A stretch of 60,834 nt of DNA, taken from positions 1 to 60,834 of the forward strand of contig NZ_RYZZ01000038.1 in the NCBI RefSeq assembly GCF_003989135.1. The letters are read 5' to 3'. Of this stretch, positions 52,833-60,834 are shown in pieces. Under the pieces are notes generated by a model. The model was not told where the DNA came from, searched no databases, and was given only the letters and a program-made list of their open reading frames with translations. The position numbers and the translations under genes are program-made. Origin of the DNA: Peribacillus cavernae (lineage in GTDB: Bacteria > Bacillota > Bacilli > Bacillales > DSM-1321). The number at the start of each line of letters is the position of its first letter. The first letter of the stretch is position 1.

Positions 52833-52861
52833 GTCGCACTTATCTAATAAATAAGTGCGAC
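52833..52861. promoter_or_regulatory. 11-bp inverted repeat between flavoenzyme and MFS genes
   Basis: GTCGCACTTAT (52833-52843) and ATAAGTGCGAC (52851-52861) pair perfectly around seven bases. No strong T-run follows on either side, so an operator is as likely as a terminator for the minus-strand flavoenzyme gene. The neighbouring GntR/UTRA regulator is the obvious candidate to bind it. Confidence 0.5.
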
Positions 52862-52967
52862 GTATGACATAAAGCGTTCATTCATTCAAGTATTTCCTGA
52901 TTACTAGGGCAAGAGTTATCAAAGCAATGACACATTGTGTACGTCAACACGGGACCCCGCGTGTATA

Positions 52968-54905
52968 TCAAATCGTTCTAGCCACTCGATGTGCTTCATG
53001 AATGGCAGCTAAAATCTTTCGTGGTGCATAACTATCCCCGATATTATACGTTTCATATTTTTCCTTGAGGTTTTGATAAATGATGTTATTCGCTGAATTG
53101 CGGGTAACCATTACCACATCACTGCATCCAATATATTTCGGCTGCCCACCGAATACATCTTGAATTTCGATTCCATCAGATTTGATTTGAACAATTTTAT
53201 GGCTTGTAAAGAAAGTAATATTTTCAAAGGAACGAATTCTTCGATTTATCCCAATCCAGCTTAAATAATTTGCTTCCTTTGCTAACTGAGGCTTTTTGGT
53301 TACTATGGTTACATTTTTTGATAAGGTTGCGATCTTCTCCGCCAATGCATATGGAGGAATGTCGCCATCATCATCGAAAATAACGACATGATCTCCCCAT
53401 TCTTCCATGTTTATGGAATCGACAAAACTATGGACACGCATTGAGCGGTTTTCGAATTCAGGGAGGTTAGGGGTTGACCCAGCAGCAATGATCACCACGT
53501 CTGGCTGAATCGCATCAATGAAGTCTTCGTCGGCAACTTCTTTTAACCGGATTTCAACGTTATGACGCTTCAGCTCTCTTGTCAGAAAAGACAGTGTTTT
53601 AGTTAAATTTTCTCTCCCCGGCAGTTTGGCAGCTTGCAATAATTGCCCCCCTAATTCTGGTTGTTTTTCAATTAACATAACGTGATGCCCTCTGGCTGCA
53701 GCTATTCTGGCTGCCTCCAGGCCAGCTGGTCCGCCGCCAACAACGACAACCTTTTTAGGCAGACTTGTTCTTGTCAACGTGCCCATTCCGTACTCTTTTT
53801 CATAACCGGCTTCTGGATTATGCATACAGACTAAAGGCTTTCCGCCGTGAATCTCTCCCCAGCAGATATTACATGAAGTACATTCTCTTATATTGTCAGG
53901 ATTTGTTGCCGCTTTATTGGCAAATTCCGCATCACTAATCAGAGCACGTCCAAGTCCAATAAGATCGGCAGAACCGCCCACAATTAACTTTTCCGCTGTT
54001 TCTGGATCAGTTATCTTTCCCATTCCCATTACAGGTATATTTCCGGAGATTTTCTTCACCTCTTCAGCCAAATGTATAAAAGGGGTTGGGGGAAAATGCA
54101 TGTCAGCAACGTGATATTCGAGGCTAAAACTAAAGTTTCCCTGACTTACCCCAATATAATCCACTTTGCAATGCTGAATGATGTGTTGAATGAGTATTTT
54201 CGATTCTTCGAGATCCAAACCGCCTTCCACATATTCGTGCACCGTTAATTTGATTCCAACAATAAAGTCATCACCGCACGTTTCGTGAATTCGATTAATA
54301 ATATCAACGACAAATCTTGCTCGATTTTCAATCGACCCTCCGTACTGGTCCCTGCGTTTATTGCTCCACGGTGAGAGAAACTGTGTAATAAGGTATCCAT
54401 GAGCTCCGTGTAAAGAGACACCATCAAATCCTGCTTCCTTTAGATTACGGGCTGATAGGACAAAACTTTCCACAATCTCATTGATGTCTTCTACCGACAT
54501 CTCATGCGGTACCGCATTACTTAATGGACATGGCAACGCAGAAACACCCCATGGAGACATCATTGGACTCCACAGTTGCTGCCTCCCAACATGCCATAGC
54601 TGCCCTAATAAAATGGTTCCGTGCTGATGAACCGAATCGGCAATCGAACGAAATTTTTCAATGTTTTCCTTTAGATAAGCGGCAGGCACATGGGGCTGCG
54701 GTACGGAAGTTGGATGAACGGAAAGTCCTTCTGTAACAATCAGTGCTACACCTCCTTTGGCACGTTCAGCGTAGAAATTCGCATTTCTTTCGGTTGGCTG
54801 CTGCTGTTCTGCATAATTGGTTACAAGTTCAACCATGGCCATTCTATTTCGCAACGTTTTATTTCCTAACTTAAGAGGAGAGAATAACAATGGATAAGTT
54901 GTCAT
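52968..54905 (-). CDS. FMN/FAD-iron-sulfur oxidoreductase (2,4-dienoyl-CoA reductase/NADH:flavin oxidoreductase type)
   Basis: About 645 residues. The first 340 or so form an Old Yellow Enzyme barrel with HGAHGYLITQFLSPWSNKR, YGGSIENR and IGLGRALISD. A four-cysteine cluster CTSCNIC...C (C342, C345, C348, C360) binds a 4Fe-4S centre. The C-terminal half is an FAD/NAD(P) Rossmann region starting with VVVVGGGPAGLEAARIA. This layout matches FadH, trimethylamine dehydrogenase and bile-acid/aromatic enoate reductases. The start is ATG 54905, after AAAGGAG; the frame is open to 54929. It probably reduces an unsaturated acid or acyl-CoA in the pathway served by the MFS transporter. Confidence 0.9.
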   Translation of the reverse strand: MTTYPLLFSPLKLGNKTLRNRMAMVELVTNYAEQQQPTERNANFYAERAKGGVALIVTEGLSVHPTSVPQPHVPAAYLKENIEKFRSIADSVHQHGTILLGQLWHVGRQQLWSPMMSPWGVSALPCPLSNAVPHEMSVEDINEIVESFVLSARNLKEAGFDGVSLHGAHGYLITQFLSPWSNKRRDQYGGSIENRARFVVDIINRIHETCGDDFIVGIKLTVHEYVEGGLDLEESKILIQHIIQHCKVDYIGVSQGNFSFSLEYHVADMHFPPTPFIHLAEEVKKISGNIPVMGMGKITDPETAEKLIVGGSADLIGLGRALISDAEFANKAATNPDNIRECTSCNICWGEIHGGKPLVCMHNPEAGYEKEYGMGTLTRTSLPKKVVVVGGGPAGLEAARIAAARGHHVMLIEKQPELGGQLLQAAKLPGRENLTKTLSFLTRELKRHNVEIRLKEVADEDFIDAIQPDVVIIAAGSTPNLPEFENRSMRVHSFVDSINMEEWGDHVVIFDDDGDIPPYALAEKIATLSKNVTIVTKKPQLAKEANYLSWIGINRRIRSFENITFFTSHKIVQIKSDGIEIQDVFGGQPKYIGCSDVVMVTRNSANNIIYQNLKEKYETYNIGDSYAPRKILAAIHEAHRVARTI

Positions 54906-54957
54906 TTTTTTGGCTCCTTTATTTATCATTTTGAAGTACCTAAATTAAGAAAGTTTA

Positions 54958-55719
54958 TTATAACTGGTTTAAATCCTGATTAAGTTGATCGATTTTCGTT
55001 CTTCCAATGGAAGGCGCAAGTTTAACCGTATACTTATAATCTGAATGATTATAAACATTCACAATATTTATCGGAGTGCCATTTCTATCAAAAATAATAA
55101 TTTCGGTAAAAAGAACGGAACTTTCCGGTAATACCTGAAGTTTAGCTGCTACATGTGTTGTGGCATCAACAGCTGAAACTGTTTGTAAAGCACTTTCCTG
55201 TTCATATCCATATTTGTACAATAGCTCGACAAAAGAATACATTTTTACTTCTTCTTCTGTAAATTGGCTTGCTATTTCTTTTGAGAAAAAGTTTTCTACA
55301 TAACTTATGATTTTTTCACCCACTTGACGGGTCCGTTCCACTTTAACAATGGTTTCTCCTGCAGGCACACAAAGATTAGTGCGAATCTCTTCATTTGGTA
55401 TAATTTCTTCTATTGTTACATCGGATACTTTTGTACTCAATTGCTGCAGCATAATATCTTCTATGTATCCTGAAAAAACGATGGGTTGAAGTGTTACAGT
55501 TTCACTTACAAAAGTACCAACCCCTTGTTTTCGAACAATCATCCTTTGCTCTTCCAGTATCCTCATTGATTGGCGTATTGTTACGCGACTCACTTCAAAG
55601 TCCTCGCTAAGTTGCTTTTCTGTCGGCATTAATTGGCCTTTTGGGTAAAATCCATTCACAATTCTGTTCCGAAGGAGATTGGCAATTTGATAATATTTTG
55701 GAATTAGTGAGTGACTCAA
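54958..55719 (-). CDS. GntR-family regulator with UTRA domain
   Basis: Protein of 253 residues. The winged helix at the N-terminus has LMPTEKQLSEDFEVSRVTIRQSMRILEEQRMIVRKQGVGTFVSE. The C-terminal UTRA domain has the typical pattern (VKVERTRQVGEKIISYVENFF, then EIIIFDRNGTPINIVNVYNHSDYKYTV) and binds a small ligand. The start is TTG with GAGGAGG seven bases upstream. It lies directly upstream of the flavoenzyme gene on the same strand (52 bp gap) and is the likely local repressor of the catabolic set. Confidence 0.9.
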   Translation of the reverse strand: MSHSLIPKYYQIANLLRNRIVNGFYPKGQLMPTEKQLSEDFEVSRVTIRQSMRILEEQRMIVRKQGVGTFVSETVTLQPIVFSGYIEDIMLQQLSTKVSDVTIEEIIPNEEIRTNLCVPAGETIVKVERTRQVGEKIISYVENFFSKEIASQFTEEEVKMYSFVELLYKYGYEQESALQTVSAVDATTHVAAKLQVLPESSVLFTEIIIFDRNGTPINIVNVYNHSDYKYTVKLAPSIGRTKIDQLNQDLNQL

Positions 55720-55804
55720 GTACTAAACCTCCTCTTATTTAAAATAGACTCTCGGCATTCACCGAGCTAAGTATGTCTAGGGTTTACCTGACCTACTCTA
55801 ATGA

Positions 55805-55832
55805 TGTCCCTCCTACTTTTGTGGGTGGGACA
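55805..55832 (+). terminator. hairpin with T-run
   Basis: TGTCCCTCCTAC pairs with GTGGGTGGGACA (10 of 12 positions) around a short loop and is followed by TTTATTTTT. It stands between the GntR gene and the transposase pseudogene, with no plus-strand gene before it, so it may be part of a mobile-element end. Confidence 0.45.
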
Positions 55833-55979
55833 TTTATTTTTGCAATATTTTGAACTGGAAATTAAATGTTGAAATATTGTCGTAAATATTCTAAGAAAAC
55901 ACTTGACTTTTTAAAAACATCCCAATAATCAGGCGGAAGGGTATTCATTTTCCTTACTACCGAATACTGGAGAGTTTTT

Positions 55980-57447
55980 ATGAAACCTAATCTTATTCCC
56001 CATTCTTCGTATCAAGACTTTGTTATCAACCAACTACAGGAGCATTACTCCGGTGGCATTCTCGTCATCCATAAGAACCAGTGGCCACTTATTACCAAAC
56101 TTTGGATTACTGACTTATCTCACATTACGACAACCCTTCGGCCGTTCTATGGTGATAAGGGTCCAAAGCCCCGCGATCCAGCTTCCATGTTCCGATCGCT
56201 TCTGGTGAACCTATTGGTCCGACCGGAACTTAGCATCACCCAATGGGTAGAAGAAATGCATACGGTCCCACTGTATGCCATCCTCAGTGGTTTTGAACCT
56301 GGTGACATTCCTGGTGTCGGCACCTTTCTCGATTTTTTCCCGCGCCTATGGGATTCTGAAAATAAGAATGCGACACGGAAAAAAAAGAGCAAAAAGTTTC
56401 GTAAACGCAAGCCCAAAAAGGGCAAGAAAGGTGAAAAAGCGCCTATCAACAAACCCGGAAGGGTTGAGCGATTGGTCCAATGGATTCTTTCCCGACTGCA
56501 TCAGAAAAAGGAGTTGCCATCGGATCGGCTATTTGATTTCTTTCAGTCCCAGTTCCTAACCATCTCTGCGAAGTTGGGCTTGCTTGGGGACATGAATAAG
56601 CTGAACGTGGCTGGTGATGGTACACCCATAGAGACGTCCGCCCGTCCCCGGAGCAAATCGACTTGTGATTGTCGTGCCCAAGGCCTTGCGGATTGCCACC
56701 ATCCCCGCCTCTATTCCCAGCCAGACTGTGACTCCGGATGGGATAGTTCAAGGGAAAAGTATTTCAACGGATATCACCTGTATATGATGAACGCAAGCGA
56801 CAGCCCGAATGATTTACCCCTGTACCCGCGTCTGCATCCGGCATCGTCGCATGACTCGGTCAGCTTTGTTCTTAGTTCAGTGGAATTTACGCAACGTTTC
56901 ACCTTGGGCACATTCGATAAAATTTTACTGGACGCCGCTCATGATGCCGAAGCCATTTACCGCCTGATCGATCAACAGAACCAGGAACCCATCATCGATC
57001 TGAACAAGCGCAGTAAAAAGAATATGGAGACGGGCGGGACATTCGTATTTCGCCCGAAGGGGTTCCCATATGCCCGAACGGCAAGAAAATGAGACCCAAT
57101 GGATACGACAAGTCCCAGAACCGTCAAAAATGGAGATGTTCGCCATCCTGCGGATGTTCCACCGCTAAATATGGACGAACCTTCCATACTCACAGTAAGG
57201 ACAATCTTCGATTGTTTCCAAAAACTTCTCGGGAAACGGAACAATGGAAAACGATATATAAACGCCGGACTTCCGTAGAACGCTCCAACAAGCGTGAGAA
57301 GATCGACTACTCGAAGCCGGACGACACCGTTCCACGATGATGTGGTACATCCGAATCTACGGAATTATGATGTGTCAGCACATCGATGCTTGGTATCAAA
57401 ACTTGAAAGATCAAATCAACATGAAAGAGTTGCTTCAATCAGCTTAA
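55980..57447 (+). pseudogene. transposase gene with two frameshifts
   Basis: The first 360 or so codons encode an intact DDE-type transposase N-terminal and central part: GDKGPKPRDPASMFRSLLVN, MHTVPLYAILSGFEPGDIPG, a lysine-rich insert (KKKSKKFRKRKPKKGKKG), KLNVAGDGTPIETSARP and DKILLDAAHDAEAIYRL. A frameshift near 57058 moves the reading to EGVPICPNGKKMRPNGYD with a cysteine-rich CSPSCGCS, and a second near 57312 leads to the end at 57447 (QNLKDQINMKELLQSA). The Cys-rich part and the layout suggest an IS1182/ISNCY-like family. No clear terminal inverted repeats were found. Confidence 0.78.
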
Positions 57448-57469
57448 GAAATCACAATTAACTTTCAAA

Positions 57470-57489
57470 AATCTTCCATATGGAGGATT
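57470..57489 (+). terminator. palindromic hairpin after the transposase gene
   Basis: AATCTTCCATA/TGGAGGATT forms a near-perfect palindrome 22 bp after the transposase stop. A T-rich tract follows 12 bp further on. Confidence 0.4.
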
Positions 57490-57799
57490 CTTAAGTGTAT
57501 CCTTTTTTTGAAAAGCGAGTAAAAATATTCAATCCAGTTGCCGCCTAAAACAGAAACAAAGATTTTCCAGTAAATAACTAGGTTAATGTGCTAATTATTG
57601 GGTATTATCACTTCCTTAATTCCGAGAGACTATTTAAAAGATTGAAAGTAATAAATGTATTATTAGTGAGCTCCCACTTTCACCCCTATCAACTTGCACG
57701 AATATTTGTCTTAATGTACTAAAGATAATACATTTTATTTGAGCGTATCGTGAAATATTCCGGATATATGTAATATTCTAATTGTAAGTAATATTCAAG
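57490..57799. other. intergenic, no gene seen
   Basis: AT-rich spacer between the transposase pseudogene and the LXG fragment, with stops in all frames. No repeat, promoter or hairpin of note was seen. Confidence 0.5.
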
Positions 57800-57988
57800 T
57801 CGATGCCAGCAGTTGTCCGAATAAGGCTGCCAAATAAGTTGCTGCACTTTCCGACGATTCATATTTCGCTTTTCAAGTTATGGTCCAATACATATACTTG
57901 TTCAATGGTGTCTTTTCTTTTTTTTCATCTTTATCTATTTTTTCTTCAAACGCTTCCCGTGAAAAGACTTCCAGAGGAACCAAGTCAC
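57800..57988 (-). pseudogene. LXG toxin gene fragment
   Basis: Aligns with 25732-25925 of the intact LXG toxin gene (residues 130-195: the VPLEIFSRDAFDEKIDK, VHILDHN and ATLFGQLLAS segments) at high identity with small indels and a broken frame. Its ends are abrupt: on the right the match stops at the GGAACCAAGTCA stretch and phage replication sequence begins. It shows that LXG sequence once existed at, or was moved to, this second site 32 kb away. Confidence 0.82.
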
Positions 57989-58050
57989 ATGACATAGGTC
58001 AAACGCCTCTTCCGCTTCTTGATTAAACAACCCGATTCCTTCCATCGCCT

Positions 58051-58387
58051 TCAGGCCCTCCTGATTCCAAGTATCTCTCTCATTTTTGCTAATTCTTGCT
58101 GAATGACTTCTTTTGCTGCCGGCTTTTGATGGGTTTTCAGGATGACAACGGTCTCCTGGTAATCAGGAATGGCACGGGAAACGACCGCTCCTGCAACAAC
58201 GAGATCCGAAACTTTTGGCGGATAAGTTGACACAGATACGAAATGACAGCAGTCTATCTTTCACTTTTTCAAACGAACAGGTCTGCAATACTTCATGCCA
58301 GGCATCCACTTTCTTTTGATCGATTTCAAATTGGTCATAATACACGATAATTAATTCCAATATTGTGAACAGTTCATTCTTCGTCAT
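58051..58387 (-). pseudogene. G39P-like helicase loader/inhibitor, frameshifted
   Basis: Start ATG at 58387 after GGAGG. The first 50 residues (MTKNELFTILELIIVYYDQF, then DQKKVDAWHEVLQTCSFEKVKDRLLSF) match the N-terminal domain of the SPP1-type replicative helicase loader/inhibitor G39P. A frameshift near 58235 moves the rest (STYPPKVSDLVVAGAVVSRA, then a C-terminal helix) to another frame. It follows the replication-initiator remnant with a 14-bp overlap, the usual phage order initiator-loader-helicase. Confidence 0.75.
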
Positions 58388-58972
58388 GTAAATCAAAATC
58401 CTCCCTCCGCCATTTTTTCTTACCTGGCTTTTGGTTGAGATAAGATTCAAATTTCGTCCCGAATAAAGTCTACGGCCGGAGATACTTGCTCCAATGCGGA
58501 TCATTCAGCCATTCTATTGCTTTTAGGTCAATGACTTTCTTAAAATCATCCAGTCTAAAACTTTCACGATACCTGGCTCTAATGAGTTCCCTGTTTTTTC
58601 TGGTAGTCGGTTTGTAGGATGAATTCGTTTTTTTGTTCAGGTATTGAATGATTTCGCGAACAGGCAATATCTCTTTTTCTCTGTTGTAGTCTCTGTAGTA
58701 CTCTCTGGTATTGCTTGACTCACGGTGCTACCTTCAGCGGCTCTTTCTGAATCCGATAACATATCGTCCTTGCACTCTGACATGCCATCATGAACCTCTC
58801 GAAGTTCTTCCTCCAATTCCGAAACTTTTCATAATCAACCGAATACCATTTCGTCTGATCCATTTGGCTATAGTTAAACCTGTCCGAGATCAAGTACCCC
58901 ATATCCTCCAGTACCTTGACCGTCCGTTTGACTGTACTCACCGACCAAACGATAGATTGATAGTAGTGGAAA
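58374..58972 (-). pseudogene. phage-type replication initiator (winged helix plus DnaD-like C-terminal domain), broken
   Basis: The upstream part (58972-58720) encodes a winged-helix segment (STVKRTVKVLEDMGYLISDRF, then MDQTKWYSVDYEKF). After frameshifts near 58700-58740 the C-terminal conserved phage domain appears (PVREIIQYLNKKTNSSYKPT, FKKVIDLKAIEWLNDPHWSKYLRP). The frame then has one nonsense TAG where the family has Glu, followed by LFGTKFESYLNQKP. The gene is dead, but all parts are still recognisable. It belongs with the loader and the DnaB fragments to a lost prophage or integrative element. Confidence 0.77.
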
Positions 58973-59187
58973 GTCTAAAATAGCTCTATCTGTCTTTTTC
59001 TGTTTTGTTTTTCAGTTTATGGGGGTTTTGTTGTTTGTGTGGAATATATGATATACGCCGCATTAGAAAGCCCATTTTTTATCCTCTTATTTGCTGCAAG
59101 GCCATTCTTATTAATAATCCACTTTATCTTGTTTCATTATTTTTTCAGACTTTGAAAATAATTTATACGTATGGAGGTTGTATGTAG

Positions 59188-59375
59188 TTGACTGTCAAAG
59201 TTTCTAGTATTGGATTAAAAGGTTTAGCCAAGCAGCAATGGAGTAATCGTGTTCAAATCAAGATCATTCGTTTAGCAAGAACAATCTCAGATTTAAGCAG
59301 ACGATCCCGATATGGATGAATTCATCTGGAAAGTCATCACTTGAAGGCCAACCAACGCATCTTCAAAAACCACTC
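59188..59375 (+). pseudogene. possible YifB/ComM remnant with internal deletion
   Basis: After GGAGGT and a TTG start, about 13 codons (LTVKVSSIGLKGL) match the N-terminus of YifB/ComM-type AAA proteins. Directly after them follow codons resembling the C-terminal helix of the same family (WSNRVQIKIIRLARTISDL), with one frameshift behind. The whole AAA domain would be missing. The match is short and the assignment is tentative. Confidence 0.35.
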
Positions 59376-59548
59376 TTGATAGCGAGGAAAAAGTAATGCC
59401 TCGCAAGAAACTAAGTAAGTTAATTCCGACTGGCCATACTCAGAAGTAAAATGGATTCGAACTTGTAAAAGAATAAAAATTCATATTGGGTGGATATCTT
59501 TATAAAAATTGTTTATACTAAAAGTAAGGAAGTAAGGAATACGAAAGG

Positions 59549-59842
59549 GTGAGAATAACGGGGATTATTAAACCTAAATCAGCTAGACTGACGTCCAAAG
59601 GACAAATTACGATTCCTAAATCAGTTCGACAAGCACTTGATTTAAATGAAGGAGATCGTGTTATTTTTGTGGAAGAAGAGGATGGAAAAATGGTTGTAAA
59701 AAAAGGAGCACTTGTGGTTTTTGACGAATTTGCAAACTCAATTAGTCAGGATGCAAAGGAAAAAGGGATTACAGAAAAGGAATTATTAGATGACTTGAAA
59801 CAAGTTCGAAAGGATTTATGGAATGAACGAACCAAAAAATAA
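59549..59842 (+). CDS. AbrB/SpoVT-family antitoxin
   Basis: Protein of 97 residues. The swapped-hairpin DNA-binding domain is clear (ARLTSKGQITIPKSVRQALDL, EGDRVIFVEEEDGKMVVKKG), followed by a helical, charged tail (DAKEKGITEKELLDDLKQVRKDLWNERTKK) of the kind that binds a PIN toxin. The start is GTG. The downstream PIN gene starts inside its last codons, as in VapBC-type pairs, but is truncated, so this antitoxin is an orphan. Confidence 0.85.
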   Translation: MRITGIIKPKSARLTSKGQITIPKSVRQALDLNEGDRVIFVEEEDGKMVVKKGALVVFDEFANSISQDAKEKGITEKELLDDLKQVRKDLWNERTKK

Positions 59843-59936
59843 GCTTCGAGTATTCATTGATACAAATGTTCTAATATCTGCGGTGATCTCAGAAACATCA
59901 CCTTGTAGAAAGTTAAAATGTTCCACGGGCGGCTAA
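59823..59936 (+). pseudogene. PIN-domain toxin, truncated after 37 residues
   Basis: Starts at ATG 59823, overlapping the antitoxin stop by 20 bp. The N-terminus KLRVFIDTNVLISAVISETS is the first PIN strand and helix with the first acidic catalytic residue (Asp of DTNVL). The frame ends at 59936 in unrelated sequence; the other acidic residues are lost, so no RNase activity is possible. Confidence 0.75.
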
Positions 59937-60241
59937 AACCCCATAGGTTTGGTTACGGAAATATTATTAAAGTTTATAGTCGGAGTACGGAAATTATGCA
60001 AAGCTGCAGAGGTGGCTTCTTTTATGTTATAAGGGACAATCCTGTACAATAATCGTTATCGAGCTAACGCAGTTCTTATGTTGAACAAAAAGTTATAATC
60101 CATAAAAAAATCCCGGCTAATCATAAGTCGGGACTTGTTTCAAGATTGAAATGAAAGTCTCTTTGTGAATCAAAAGAATGCCCCGATTTTCATTTAACGA
60201 GCCTGTATCAAAATTTAGATAATGATTGGCTGGAATGGGCT
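59937..60241. other. non-coding region downstream of the PIN remnant
   Basis: Stops in all frames. It contains the minus-strand terminator at 60104-60133 and nothing else recognised. A group II intron domain V, expected after the reverse transcriptase on the minus strand, was not found. Confidence 0.45.
60104..60133 (-). terminator. rho-independent terminator (minus strand)
   Basis: TCCCGGC (60111-60117) pairs with GTCGGGA (60127-60133) with one mismatch around nine bases, followed on the minus strand by seven T residues (60104-60110). It lies 110-140 bp after the reverse transcriptase stop codon. Confidence 0.65.
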
Positions 60242-60802
60242 TTAGAATTGGTATTTAATCAAAAAAACCTTTACTTTGTCTTTGAAGTTGTTCACATGTT
60301 TTATGTTGTCCGTTACACAATAGTAATTGTAATATCCAACTAATGAGCGGTCTAGTCGTCTCTTCACTTCATGAATATCGGTTGTTCGATTAGCTTTCAA
60401 CCATTCTTTGAGCTTTGCACGCATTTTCTTACTGCTTGATTTGATTTTCACTCGAAACTTTCCCGTTTGGCTTTTACTGCAGTAATGAGTAAAGCCTAGG
60501 AAATCAAAAGTCGGTGGCTTTCCTTCTCCGTTACTTTTGCAGTTTCTCTCGGCAAATCGGCCAAATGGTATGATTTTCGTTTTATCTTCTGCTACCTCAA
60601 GGTTGAATATCTTCAAACGCTGAATGAGCGCTTGATAAAATGCTTGTGCATCATCTTTGTATTGAAAGCAACATACGAAGTCATCTGCATACCTAACAAT
60701 GTATGCTTGTCCCCTACATTGTTTTCTTACAACCCTATCAAACCATAGATCTAGTACATAATGGAGGTAGATATTCCCTAATATTGGAGAAATAATTCCG
60801 CC
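60242..60802 (-). pseudogene. group II intron reverse transcriptase, 5'-truncated
   Basis: About 186 codons from the catalytic palm to the end: GGIISPILGNIYLHYVLDLW, the active-site YADD (IVRYADDFVCCFQY), FDFLGFTHYCSKSQTGKF with RVKIKSSSKKM (thumb/maturase region), then RLDRSLVGYYNYYCVTDN to the C-terminus. The sequence upstream of GGIISP is replaced at 60803 by unrelated DNA with direct repeats, so the N-terminal part is lost. It is a different subtype from the intron protein at 18034, with no HNH domain in the part seen. Confidence 0.83.
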
Positions 60803-60832
60803 TTATGCAAAGTAAAATATTATGCAAAGTAA
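60803..60832. repeat. 13-bp direct repeats at the window edge
   Basis: TTATGCAAAGTAA occurs at 60803-60815 and again at 60820-60832 (period 17), exactly where the reverse transcriptase reading is cut. Tandem short repeats at a break are typical of recombinase or transposase binding sites at an element end. Confidence 0.6.
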
Positions 60833-60834
60833 TC

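Noticed and set aside
56147..56751. minus-strand ORFs within the transposase gene
   Set aside because: Antisense shadows of a GC-richer gene; no motifs or start signals.
1..60834. tRNA or rRNA genes
   Set aside because: No cloverleaf-type or conserved rRNA segments were recognised on either strand by reading; a covariance-model scan would be needed to exclude them fully.

Overview
The DNA is low-GC with strong Shine-Dalgarno sites (AGGAGG-like) and many TTG starts. It carries LXG/YezG-type toxin-immunity genes, DnaB and G39P-like helicase-loader fragments, and an AbrB-type antitoxin. This points to a Bacillales (Bacillaceae-like) chromosome; the species cannot be told from the sequence. The window is an accessory region: three or four catabolic islands separated by decayed mobile elements, orphan toxin cassettes and shuffled prophage-type replication fragments. 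No rRNA or tRNA gene and no CRISPR array was recognised.

Region by region. 0.7-12.5 kb: one long minus-strand set of a peptide/opine-type ABC importer (lipoprotein, two permeases, two ATPases), two NAD(P)-dependent oxidoreductases, an amidase and a nitrilase-family amidohydrolase, with an FCD-type regulator upstream; it looks like an import-and-hydrolyse pathway for an amide-containing compound. 13-15.8 kb: a GAF protein, a second amidase and a cyclase-family hydrolase. 16-26.3 kb: an LXG polymorphic-toxin locus. A full LXG nuclease toxin heads it, followed by immunity genes and two orphan toxin modules, each preceded by a copy of the same pretoxin segment; an IS4-type element carrying a broken group II intron cuts the far end. 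26.5-29 kb: a small membrane protein, a dispersed 630-bp repeat, a DnaB-acetyltransferase chimera, a RelE-type toxin-antitoxin pair and a DnaB C-terminal fragment.

29-37.4 kb: an MFS transporter, a beta-hydroxyacid dehydrogenase, an M24 peptidase, a regulator, an M20 peptidase and D-serine dehydratase. Two good sigma-A promoters here share a direct-repeat motif that may be the regulator's operator. 37.9-47.4 kb: a Gram-positive version of the uncharacterised E. coli yhf operon (yhfZ, yhfY, yhfU, yhfT, php, yhfS, yhfW, yhfX), extended by a HAD phosphatase and nagB and preceded by a perfect 18-bp palindrome. This is the strongest candidate for an undescribed pathway.

47.5-50.6 kb: a histidinol-phosphatase-family gene, a frameshifted SUKH immunity gene, the second 630-bp repeat with an intact acetyltransferase, and another DnaB fragment. 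50.6-55.7 kb: an MmgE/PrpD pseudogene, an MFS transporter with a perfect cre match upstream, a 2,4-dienoyl-CoA-reductase-like flavoenzyme and a GntR/UTRA regulator. 56-60.8 kb: a frameshifted transposase, an LXG fragment, a decayed phage-type replication module, a possible yifB/comM remnant, an AbrB antitoxin with a truncated PIN toxin, and a group II intron reverse transcriptase cut off next to short direct repeats at the window edge.
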